Assembly: GCA_937949745.1 (NCBI GenBank)
Contig: CALECM010000106.1
Location: 1 to 23,177 of the forward strand
Source of the DNA: an uncultured Bacteroidales bacterium
GTDB taxonomy: Bacteria > Bacteroidota > Bacteroidia > Bacteroidales > WCHB1-69
Direction: 5' to 3'
DNA: 23,177 nt
In this document: positions 18,325 to 23,177 of the stretch, piece after piece
Layout of the letters: every line of letters starts with the position of its first letter
Position numbering within the stretch: position 1 is the first letter of the stretch
Position numbers and translations under genes: made by a program
The notes under the pieces: model-generated
Told to the model about the DNA's origin: nothing
The model's input: only the letters and a program-made list of their open reading frames with translations
Database searches by the model: none

Positions 18325-18801
18325 ATGAAAAAGTTTACTTTTGTTATACTTCTTGTAATGGGAATGATGGTATCTCTGAATGCTCAGCCACGCGCTATAG
18401 GTGCTAGATTAGGAGGTAATGTGGAATTTTCTTATCAACATCAATTAAACGCTAATATGCTGGATTGCTCAGCCGGTCTGACTTTAGGAGGAAATTATTT
18501 TGGTGTTGGCGCCACTGTAATTTATGATTGGGTGTTTCCTATTAATTCCTGGACACGTCAGGGAGAATGGAATTGGTATGTAGGACCTGGTGCCGGCGTG
18601 GGATTTATGATCAGTAATTCCGAAAGCTTCACAATTCCGGTTTCCGTGAATATTGGCGGTCAGATAGGGATAGAATATCAATTCGGTATACCGTTAAATT
18701 TAAGTCTGGATTACAGACCCATGATTAACCTTCTGGGTTTCAGTGATAATATATGGGGACAATTCTTTGGCTTTGCCTTAGGTGTGAGATATAGATTCTA
18801 G
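18325..18801 (+). CDS. Small outer-membrane beta-barrel protein
   Basis: The 158-residue protein has a signal peptide (MKKFTFVILLVMGMMVSLNAQ) and then alternating strands rich in Gly and aromatics: IGARLGGNVEFSYQHQL, GLTLGGNYFGVGATVIYDW, WNWYVGPGAGVGFMIS, VSVNIGGQIGIEYQFG, LNLSLDYRPM and a terminal FGFALGVRYRF. The terminal Phe is the usual outer-membrane insertion signal. An eight-strand barrel is likely. Function is unknown. It lies 128 bases behind the decarboxylase gene, in a gap where I see no promoter match. It is the last core-like gene before the accessory region. Confidence 0.8.
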   Translation: MKKFTFVILLVMGMMVSLNAQPRAIGARLGGNVEFSYQHQLNANMLDCSAGLTLGGNYFGVGATVIYDWVFPINSWTRQGEWNWYVGPGAGVGFMISNSESFTIPVSVNIGGQIGIEYQFGIPLNLSLDYRPMINLLGFSDNIWGQFFGFALGVRYRF

Positions 18802-18824
18802 ACATTAATATAAAAGATTTATTT

Positions 18825-18845
18825 CCGAGTCATTATATGATTCGG
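18825..18845. terminator. Hairpin, possible terminator behind the barrel gene
   Basis: CCGAGTCAT (18825-18833) pairs with ATGATTCGG (18837-18845) with one G-T pair and a three-base loop. No strong T-run follows on the plus strand, so termination is uncertain. It marks the right end of the core gene block. Confidence 0.4.
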
Positions 18846-18859
18846 ATCATTAAAAAGCA

Positions 18860-18873
18860 TGGATTGCAATCCA
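18860..18873. other. 14-base perfect palindrome at the core/accessory boundary
   Basis: TGGATTGCAATCCA equals its own reverse complement. It lies between the last core gene and the accessory block. It could be an operator or recombination-related site. No gene or promoter element explains it. Confidence 0.5.
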
Positions 18874-18925
18874 CACATGGTCGGAAGAAATTTCCCACAT
18901 CCTCAATATAATGGTTTTTAAACAC

Positions 18926-18948
18926 CTATAACTCAATTTTTAGTGTGT
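18926..18948 (+). promoter_or_regulatory. Shared dyad motif, copy A (degenerate)
   Basis: CTATAACT followed by CAATTTTTAGTGTGT is nearly identical to the motifs at 20707 and 22987. The dyad ACTnAA..TTnAGT is at 18931-18944. The -7 part is degenerate here and no plus-strand gene follows, so this copy is probably not an active promoter. Confidence 0.6.
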
Positions 18949-18980
18949 AAAACTATGTACAGGAAAATACAATAAAGACT

Positions 18981-19679
18981 TTATAATCTTCTTTTAGTAA
19001 AGTTTGATTCAAGTTTATTCTTTATTTCTATTGATAATTCTTTTAAATCATCATAACATAAAGGCATTCTTTCAAAAGAAAAACCTGAACCTATCGCAAC
19101 TTCTTCTGGACGAAATCTTGCGCAGCTATTTTCACTTTTAACACTATCGAAATGTTTCTGGGATACTAAACCCCTTTCCATTTCCTTATTTAAATGGTTT
19201 AATATGTTCCTATGAAATACAGTGTCATCCTCTCTTGATGGCCATGTCAATAAATCTAAAATTTCAATACTTGAACTTTTAAATACAGCTAAAACAAAAG
19301 TAGCACAAGTCAAGCCTACTTCATTCTTACCTAAGCAAAGTTTACCTTTCTCATTAAAAACTGTATCCTGATAATAGAATGCATAAGGAATATTTGTATC
19401 TTCTTTAATGACGTCACACATTGCACATAATGCGTATTGCCTATATTCATCCAATTGTGATTTTACAGAATAGTAATCTTGAAAGTTTGACATATCCAAT
19501 TCATGTTGTAAATTATAATGCCATGCCAAATGAATCACACTATTTTCGCCCTTAAATTTGTAAATTATACCACAATGTCTTTGATCTACTCCATTTTGAA
19601 CAACAATAACACTCATTAGCTGAGATTCATTGCTAATAAATTCATCTATGGTACAAATACAACTATTTAAATTCATCAT
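18981..19679 (-). CDS. Unrecognised protein, possible permuted papain-fold (NlpC/P60-like) enzyme
   Basis: The 232-residue protein lacks a signal peptide or membrane helix. I do not recognise a named family. The motif RHCGIIYKF (residues 34-42) followed later by GLTCATFVLAVF (Cys125) has the order and spacing of permuted NlpC/P60 (YiiX-like) proteins, where an 'HxGI' histidine precedes a helix-starting cysteine. His50 (VIHLAWHYNL) could be a polar partner. If true, it would be a thiol hydrolase or acyltransferase acting in the cytoplasm. The C-terminal third is charged. Its start overlaps the stop of the preceding gene by four bases (ATGA), so the pair is translationally coupled. Confidence 0.75.
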   Translation of the reverse strand: MMNLNSCICTIDEFISNESQLMSVIVVQNGVDQRHCGIIYKFKGENSVIHLAWHYNLQHELDMSNFQDYYSVKSQLDEYRQYALCAMCDVIKEDTNIPYAFYYQDTVFNEKGKLCLGKNEVGLTCATFVLAVFKSSSIEILDLLTWPSREDDTVFHRNILNHLNKEMERGLVSQKHFDSVKSENSCARFRPEEVAIGSGFSFERMPLCYDDLKELSIEIKNKLESNFTKRRL

Positions 19680-20158
19680 TTAAGACCTGATAGTATTTGA
19701 CTTGATCTTTCTTGCGAAAAGTTTCTATTTACATATTCTTCTACACGCAGAAAATATTCCTTTCTAAAAGCAAGATGAGATTTCCAATGAAAAGTAAAAG
19801 TCAAAACACTAATATGTAATCGTAAATCAAAGTCAAGAATTGAACTTCCTAATAAATAGACAAATACATCACATACAGAATAATCCTTCTCTAGTAAATA
19901 CCCTTTTAATCTTTTTAAAGTATAACTAACACCATAATCCAGTCCATCTTCTGCAATTATACCCTCTAGTCTTTTTTTAATATCAATTGCATAAGTCAGA
20001 TCTTTCTGACTATAGGGTAAATTTAAAAGATTACTATCCATTAAAGTTTCTATTGGATTAATTCCGTCAGTTCTAAATACAAAAGCAAAACATGGATTTG
20101 TCCTATTAGTTACACATTCAAGGTTAAAATGATTACTGGCACTTACGCTTGCACGCAT
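19676..20158 (-). CDS. Unrecognised 160-residue protein coupled to the papain-like gene
   Basis: No family is recognised. The start at 20158 is forced because an in-frame stop lies just upstream. Visible features are an N-terminal CFAFVFRTDG strand (23-32), a central KRLEGIIAEDGLDYGVSYTLKRLKGYLLE segment (62-90) that looks helical, hydrophobic DVFVYLLGSSILDFDLRL (97-114), and a basic, aromatic C-terminus (FHWKSHLAFRKEYF). There is no signal peptide. The four-base overlap with the next gene suggests that the two proteins work together. A perfect inverted repeat sits two bases before the start codon. Confidence 0.7.
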   Translation of the reverse strand: MRASVSASNHFNLECVTNRTNPCFAFVFRTDGINPIETLMDSNLLNLPYSQKDLTYAIDIKKRLEGIIAEDGLDYGVSYTLKRLKGYLLEKDYSVCDVFVYLLGSSILDFDLRLHISVLTFTFHWKSHLAFRKEYFLRVEEYVNRNFSQERSSQILSGLK

Positions 20159-20211
20159 TCGTTAAGGTGAACCTTAACTGGATTAGCCACAAACCCTATA
20201 CTCCCCGGCAT
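20143..20211 (-). CDS. Possible 22-residue ORF between two accessory genes
   Basis: An ATG overlapping the preceding stop codon (TAATG at 20211) opens a 22-codon frame containing GSIGFVANPVKVHLNECV and ending at 20143, inside the start of the 160-residue gene but in another frame. It may be a coupling peptide, or the original N-terminus of the 160-residue protein separated from it by a frameshift. Confidence 0.3.
   Translation of the reverse strand: MPGSIGFVANPVKVHLNECVQA
20161..20178. promoter_or_regulatory. Inverted repeat abutting the start codon at 20158
   Basis: GTTAAGGT and ACCTTAAC form perfect 8-base arms around GA. In the mRNA this hairpin would end two bases before the AUG and could hide the ribosome-binding region, or it may be a DNA operator. 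Confidence 0.55.
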
Positions 20212-20543
20212 TACTGCATCAGGAGTTCCTTTTCTTTGTGCACTGATTCGTAAATACAGTTTCTACAAGTTTCATATATTTTATTGCAGCCTCTTTGTAA
20301 ATCATAATAATCCGTTACTAATACATCCTGATTTGGGAATCTTTCGAAAAATTCATCATATAAATCATTTTCCCAATCACAAAATTCATCACTACATTCT
20401 AATAAACTAGCAGGAGAAACGATTAAAATATGCAATCCTGTAGAATTTTTTATATAGTATCGTACAGATACTGTCTTAAAGTTAGTACTGCACGGCATAT
20501 TCTTAATCTTCTCTATTAAATATTCTTTTATTTTAGTTTCCAT
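20211..20543 (-). CDS. Unrecognised 110-residue Cys-containing protein
   Basis: The small protein has a basic amphipathic N-terminus (METKIKEYLIEKIKNM), a strand-like TVSVRYYIKNSTGLHILIV segment, an acidic middle (DEFCDWENDLYDEFFERF) and a C-terminal Cys cluster (Cys86, Cys93, Cys96 in GCNKIYETCRNC). Cys50 and Cys55 are also present, so metal binding is possible but unproven. No signal peptide is present. It is the first complete gene of the minus-strand accessory cluster. An A+T hairpin ends one base before its ATG. Confidence 0.65.
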   Translation of the reverse strand: METKIKEYLIEKIKNMPCSTNFKTVSVRYYIKNSTGLHILIVSPASLLECSDEFCDWENDLYDEFFERFPNQDVLVTDYYDLQRGCNKIYETCRNCIYESVHKEKELLMQ

Positions 20544-20544
20544 T

Positions 20545-20560
20545 GCTATTTTTTAATAGC
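20545..20560. promoter_or_regulatory. Hairpin abutting the start codon at 20543
   Basis: GCTATT and AATAGC pair around TTTT, ending one base before the ATG of the 110-residue gene. It also contains the stop codon of the upstream remnant, and may couple or limit translation. Confidence 0.45.
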
Positions 20561-20636
20561 TATAAGCATCCCACCCGAGGCGGGAAAACTCATCTCTTAC
20601 CGTACCCGAAAATTCACACGCTACCAATGCTTTCAT
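20553..20636 (-). pseudogene. N-terminal remnant of a phage-type 'VACEFSG' methylase-like protein
   Basis: A 27-codon frame reads MKALVACEFSGTVRDEF followed by SRLGWDAYSY and a stop. This closely resembles the first 27 residues of widespread phage proteins that begin '(V/I)ACEFSGxVRDAF...GHDAWSCDLLP' and are usually annotated as DNA-methylase-like. The homology ends exactly where 'CDLLP' would follow, at a TAA inside an A+T hairpin. A good ribosome site (GTGAGGT) precedes the ATG. It is most simply a truncated phage or mobile-element gene, less likely a leader peptide. Similarity is from memory and unsearched. Confidence 0.6.
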
Positions 20637-20667
20637 TTACCTCACACCTATATTTTAAAATTTACAC

Positions 20668-20714
20668 CTTTACTTATACGTAAGTATCTTTTTCATACTA
20701 TTTTATCTATAACT
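20668..20714 (+). repeat. Composite direct repeat, copy 1
   Basis: A 16-base block (CTTTACTTATACGTAA, 20668-20683) is followed after 16 bases by ATTTTATCTATAACT (20700-20714). Both blocks recur perfectly at 21292-21307 and 21325-21339 with a 17-base spacer. Confidence 0.75.
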
Positions 20715-20732
20715 CAATTTTTAGTATGTTTG
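20700..20732 (+). promoter_or_regulatory. Promoter with shared dyad motif, copy B
   Basis: TATGTTTG at 20725-20732 matches TAnnTTTG. The -33 position holds TTTA (20702-20705) at the right distance. Between them lies the dyad ACTCAATTTTTAGT (20712-20725), as in the promoter at 22982. It would drive the plus-strand unit with the 44-residue protein. Confidence 0.6.
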
Positions 20733-20745
20733 TAGCAACTTAAAT

Positions 20746-20781
20746 ATGGGCAATTTAGAGAAAACTCCTCAATACAGTTAG
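20746..20781 (+). CDS. Possible 11-residue leader peptide
   Basis: An ATG seven or eight bases after the predicted transcript start opens the frame MGNLEKTPQYS, ending at TAG 20779-20781, before the leader hairpins. It has no ribosome site and may be chance, but its position resembles an attenuator leader. Confidence 0.2.
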   Translation: MGNLEKTPQYS

Positions 20782-20797
20782 TTTACTCAAAAGACTC

Positions 20798-20809
20798 TTT
20801 AGTACTAAA
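20798..20809. promoter_or_regulatory. 12-base perfect palindrome in the leader
   Basis: TTTAGTACTAAA equals its own reverse complement and lies between the promoter and the leader hairpins. It is a possible operator or a weak RNA stem. Confidence 0.4.
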
Positions 20810-20822
20810 TGACATCTAAAAC

Positions 20823-20870
20823 AACCCAGTATCCTACTACTGGGTTTTGTCTTGTAAATCAGTACAAGAC
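20823..20870 (+). promoter_or_regulatory. Two tandem leader hairpins before the 44-residue gene
   Basis: Hairpin 1 is AACCCAGTA (20823-20831) with TACTGGGTT (20838-20846), followed by TT and G, so terminator-like. Hairpin 2 is GTCTTGTA (20849-20856) with TACAAGAC (20863-20870). Both are perfect stems with six-base loops and are two bases apart. They suggest a structured regulatory 5' leader of about 170 bases. Confidence 0.7.
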
Positions 20871-20911
20871 AGTAACTGAGGCATTTTGCCAAGAAGAAAG
20901 GAGGTATTTCT

Positions 20912-21046
20912 ATGCCTAAATTTAAGAGAATAAATGGCAAGTTGCATAAAATTGTCTTCTGCAGGTCTATCCACAAAAAAGGAAAGACTATATATCCTAA
21001 AGGATCAAAAGCTTTTAGATTCTGGATTCCAGTTGACAAAAAATAA
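20912..21046 (+). CDS. 44-residue basic protein with very strong ribosome site
   Basis: The ATG is preceded at six bases by AAAGGAGGT (20897-20905), almost a full anti-16S match, which is rare in Bacteroidota and argues strongly for real translation. The peptide is rich in Lys and Arg (MPKFKRINGKLHKIV, FCRSIHKKGKTIYPKG, then FRFWIPVDKK) with one Cys and no signal peptide or membrane helix. A nucleic-acid- or ribosome-binding role would suit its charge but is only inferred. It has its own promoter, leader and terminator, and lies on the opposite strand to both flanking accessory genes. I do not recognise a family. Confidence 0.75.
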   Translation: MPKFKRINGKLHKIVFCRSIHKKGKTIYPKGSKAFRFWIPVDKK

Positions 21047-21063
21047 CATGACTTGTTGTTTGG

Positions 21064-21091
21064 CGTGGGATAGTAGGATATTCCACGTTTT
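21064..21091 (+). terminator. Terminator behind the 44-residue gene
   Basis: CGTGGGATA (21064-21072) pairs with TATTCCACG (21079-21087) with one G-T pair and a six-base loop, followed by TTTT. It ends a transcript of about 350 bases. Confidence 0.7.
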
Positions 21092-21327
21092 CTCCTATCT
21101 ATATATACCCCAATCTAACGTAATGTATAATTAAAATTCTCCGGATGATGTACAGGAATTGAAATATTTTTGTATATCAGTATTCCAAATAGCCACACTG
21201 TCTTTGTAAAAGATTTCAACTTTTGATCTTCTCCATAAGAAGGTTCCTTTTTAATTTTTAGTATCATTTAAGTATTTGTTTAAATTAATATCTTTACTTA
21301 TACGTAAACCATTTACTTTCAATTATT
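21092..21327. other. Intergenic region, no gene seen
   Basis: The stretch is A+T-rich. It holds a five-pair hairpin (CTTCT 21228-21232 with AGAAG 21238-21242) before a T-rich stretch, an AATTTTTAGTAT segment at 21253 resembling the right half of the shared dyad, and the start of repeat copy 2. Confidence 0.4.
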
Positions 21328-21339
21328 TTATCTATAACT
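21292..21339 (+). repeat. Composite direct repeat, copy 2
   Basis: Both blocks of the repeat at 20668-20714 recur here perfectly. This copy overlaps the stop codon and last codons of the minus-strand LRR-like gene and lacks a following TAnnTTTG box, so it is probably a duplicated or displaced promoter segment. Confidence 0.75.
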
Positions 21340-22875
21340 AAAAAAACTTTCAAAAGTCTGATTGCCATACTCCCCTTGTGTCACAGAAATGATCTCCGAA
21401 ACTTTATATTTCTTTTTTCTCTCTTTTAGTCGATTCCTTACAAAATCCCGAGCTCCTAAGGAACATGCTCCGGTAATTACACGGTAGGCTTCTACTCCTT
21501 CTTCAAAGGTCAATTCGCTTTCAAGTGTCAAAGATTTATATTCATCAGTACTATGATTAGTTATTTTGAAGATCAGATCTTCTCTTGCTTCCTTTAAAGT
21601 AGATCCATGTGACCATTTACCTTTTCCGTCAGTAACCAGATAAAAAATAGCTTCTTCTCCTATCTTTCTTACCCTATATACTTTACCCCTCTTTGATACT
21701 ACTTCGGTGAAGATCCCGTCTGCTTTTATGTACTTTCCTTTTTTCCATGTAAATACTTTAGCAAATTGAGAATCGTCTATTTTTGAATATATAGATTTAT
21801 AGCCTTCACCAAAGTATAAATAGTAACACACAGAGGGATTAAACCAGTGAGGGATTGTCTTAATACTATGCAGAAACAAGTTACCACCTACAACAGGACT
21901 AAACCCGTCAGGGATAGATGTAAGACTATTCAAATTTAAGTTACCCCATACAATAGGACTAAAACTTCCCGGAATGGAGAGAAGACTACCCAATAACAAG
22001 TCACCACCAACTGTAGGGTTGAATGATTCCGGAATTGAAGTAAGTCTATTCAACAACAAGTCACCGCCTACTGTAGGGTTGAAGCCTTCAGGAATGGAAG
22101 TTAGTCCATCCAGCCACAAGCTTCCCCCAACGGTAGGATTGAACCCTTCGGGGATAGAAATCAGACCATCTAAATGTAAACTACCTCCCACAGTTGGACT
22201 GAATCCTTCTGGAATAGAAGTAAGACCATCCAATAACAGAGTACCACCTACTACGGGACTAAATCCCTCAGGTATTGAAGTCAGACCACTCAATTTCAAG
22301 TCACCCCCAACGATAGGATTAAAGCCTTCGGGTATAGAAGTAGTACTCCCAAGCCACAAGCTACCCCCAATGATAGGATTGAAGCCTTCGGGAATGGAGA
22401 TGAGACTATTCAGCCACAAACCTCCTCCTACAACAGGATTAAATCCTCTGGAAATGGAAGTTATATTATTAAGTTTCAAAGTACCACCTACTTCTGGATT
22501 GAACCCTTCCGGAATTGAAGTAAGGTTACATAACAACAAGCTCCCACACACTTTTGGATTAAATCCTTCCGGAATTGAAGTAAGAGCGTCCAGCCCTAAG
22601 TTATCCCCAACGGTAGGATTAAATCCTTTAGATAAAGAGGTTAAACGTCTCAAATACAAACTACCACCTACAACAGGACTAAAGCCTTCTGGAATTGAAG
22701 TAAGCTTATTCAACCATATGTCACCTTCTACTTTAGGATTGAAGCTTTCGGGGATTCTTTCTACTTCATCCATCAATAAACTTCCTTTAATATCTTCCTT
22801 ACCGAAGAATTGCGCTTCCGTAATACCTATGTCTTTACAAAAATCTTTAATCTCCTGTGTTGTTTCTTTTTTCAT
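21328..22875 (-). CDS. LRR-like 20-residue repeat protein with conserved-looking C-terminal domain
   Basis: The 515-residue protein has no signal peptide. Residues 1-40 are a charged N-terminal helix region. Residues 41-360 are sixteen repeats of exactly 20 residues with consensus IPEGFNPxVGGxLxLxxLTS, which should stack as a short-repeat leucine-rich-like solenoid. Residues about 361-515 form a separate basic domain (KKGKYIKADGIFTEVVSKRG, KVYRVRKIGEEAIFYLVTDG, KGKWSHGSTLKEAREDLIFK, VITGACSLGARDFVRNRL). I recall the same repeat-plus-tail arrangement in Bacteroidota and their phages, without a known function. A binding role is inferred from the solenoid. The gene stands alone on its strand. 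Confidence 0.85.
   Translation of the reverse strand: MKKETTQEIKDFCKDIGITEAQFFGKEDIKGSLLMDEVERIPESFNPKVEGDIWLNKLTSIPEGFSPVVGGSLYLRRLTSLSKGFNPTVGDNLGLDALTSIPEGFNPKVCGSLLLCNLTSIPEGFNPEVGGTLKLNNITSISRGFNPVVGGGLWLNSLISIPEGFNPIIGGSLWLGSTTSIPEGFNPIVGGDLKLSGLTSIPEGFSPVVGGTLLLDGLTSIPEGFSPTVGGSLHLDGLISIPEGFNPTVGGSLWLDGLTSIPEGFNPTVGGDLLLNRLTSIPESFNPTVGGDLLLGSLLSIPGSFSPIVWGNLNLNSLTSIPDGFSPVVGGNLFLHSIKTIPHWFNPSVCYYLYFGEGYKSIYSKIDDSQFAKVFTWKKGKYIKADGIFTEVVSKRGKVYRVRKIGEEAIFYLVTDGKGKWSHGSTLKEAREDLIFKITNHSTDEYKSLTLESELTFEEGVEAYRVITGACSLGARDFVRNRLKERKKKYKVSEIISVTQGEYGNQTFESFFSYR
21796..22755 (-). repeat. Sixteen 60-base coding repeats
   Basis: Each unit encodes one 20-residue LRR-like repeat. The period is constant with no insertions. 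Some neighbouring units are nearly identical, suggesting recent unequal exchange, while edge units have diverged (LSKGFNP, IPHWFNP). Confidence 0.92.
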
Positions 22876-22893
22876 ATTTCTATTATTTTATGT

Positions 22894-22981
22894 TATACAC
22901 ATACACCTCTTTAAACATGTAGTTCAATTTTAATACTTTATACGAAACTCAAAAACATACACATACAAAACCGTCTTTTAC
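22894..22981. repeat. Degenerate repeated segments upstream of the LRR-like gene
   Basis: ATACACATACA occurs near 22896 and again near 22957. Between them lie AGTTCAATTTTAATA (a weak dyad-like copy) and ACTTTATACGAAAC, which resembles the ACTTATACGTAA block of the composite repeats. It appears to be a decayed tandem duplication of the promoter-type element at 22982. Confidence 0.4.
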
Positions 22982-23012
22982 TTTGTCTGTAACTTAAATT
23001 TTAGTATGTTTG
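22982..23012 (+). promoter_or_regulatory. Promoter with shared dyad motif, copy C
   Basis: This is a textbook Bacteroidota promoter: TTTG (22982-22985), 19 bases, then TATGTTTG (23005-23012). The spacer holds the best dyad copy, ACTTAAATTTTAGT (22992-23005). The gene at 23039 follows about 20 bases after the predicted transcript start. Confidence 0.8.
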
Positions 23013-23038
23013 TAGGGGTAAATCAAAAAGCTTAGATT

Positions 23039-23177
23039 ATGAATTTAAAAGAATTGGCAATTAAGACATTTTGCATATCCTATGATTTAAGAGGAGAAGA
23101 CTGCAACTACAAAGATCTAACCGAAAAATTAGAAGAACTTAGTGGAAGAAACATTTTACAATCTGTCTGGATTCTCA
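23039..23177 (+). CDS. Possible Cas2/SinR-like small protein, partial (3' end outside window)
   Basis: Only 46 codons are visible. The pattern (FCISYDLRGEDCNYKDLTEK, then LEELSGRNILQSVWIL) matches the start of small ferredoxin-fold proteins related to Cas2 and VapD and often named 'SinR family': a first strand ending in 'YDL', an 'NY..L...L' helix, then '.L.SVW.' as the second strand. In Cas2 the Asp after the first strand is a metal ligand. No CRISPR array is in the window, so a stand-alone role (toxin or defence nuclease) is more likely. It has a strong promoter directly upstream. Confidence 0.6.
   Translation, partial: MNLKELAIKTFCISYDLRGEDCNYKDLTEKLEELSGRNILQSVWIL

Noticed and set aside
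20574..20584. GC hairpin CCCG-AGG-CGGG as a terminator
   Set aside because: Only four pairs, no T-run on either strand, and it lies inside the coding part of the methylase-like remnant.
21796..22755. CRISPR array because of the 60-base period
   Set aside because: The period is exactly 20 codons and differences follow codon positions of a protein repeat, with no separate repeat and spacer blocks.
21974..22933. 319-codon plus-strand frame with a 20-residue repeat
   Set aside because: It is the antisense shadow of the LRR-like repeats. One open repeat keeps all copies open. The minus frame has the recognisable repeat and tail domain.
20668..23012. Integron attC sites at the shared motif copies
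   Set aside because: The copies lack the GTTRRRY and RYYYAAC core pair and the long imperfect stem expected of attC, and no integron integrase is visible.

Overview
The window looks like a chromosomal segment of a Bacteroidales-type Bacteroidota. The evidence is promoters of the TTTG / TAnnTTTG type, signal peptides ending in 'AQ' or 'SQ', a PorT-like barrel, a DUF4252 protein, a PG0541-type transporter-associated protein and an AspT/AspD pair. No rRNA, tRNA, integrase, transposase or CRISPR array is visible. Family names come from reading motifs by eye, not from searches.

Core part (1 to about 18.8 kb). At the left edge, a minus-strand gene running off the window encodes an exported protein whose C-terminal part is an Asn/Gln-rich repeat. 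Then come a two-gene minus-strand unit (exported esterase-like hydrolase and PfkB-family sugar/nucleoside kinase) and a divergent plus-strand unit (ECF sigma factor, one-TM protein, DUF4252 protein). A convergent LytS/LytTR two-component system follows, then a PorT-like barrel with two tandem terminators. Next is a complete RND efflux operon (TolC-like, membrane fusion protein, HAE1-type pump, PG0541-like protein). The core ends with an aspartate:alanine antiporter and aspartate 4-decarboxylase, which together can generate proton motive force, and a small barrel protein.

Accessory part (about 18.8 kb to the end). The DNA becomes visibly more A+T-rich and the genes mostly unfamiliar. A minus-strand cluster encodes three unrecognised proteins, one a possible permuted papain-fold enzyme, and begins with a 27-codon remnant of a phage-type 'VACEFSG' protein. 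A compact plus-strand unit has its own promoter, two stable leader hairpins, a very strong Shine-Dalgarno site, a 44-residue basic protein and a terminator. A minus-strand gene encodes sixteen 20-residue LRR-like repeats plus a C-terminal domain. The window ends in the start of a possible Cas2/SinR-like gene.

The most interesting structure is a non-coding motif in one orientation (dyad ACTnAA..TTnAGT, twice overlapping a promoter -7 box). It occurs at 18.93, 20.71 and 22.99 kb, with a partial copy at 21.33 kb. The copies lie at the junctions between the accessory gene blocks, which suggests either a shared regulon or a cassette-like organisation.
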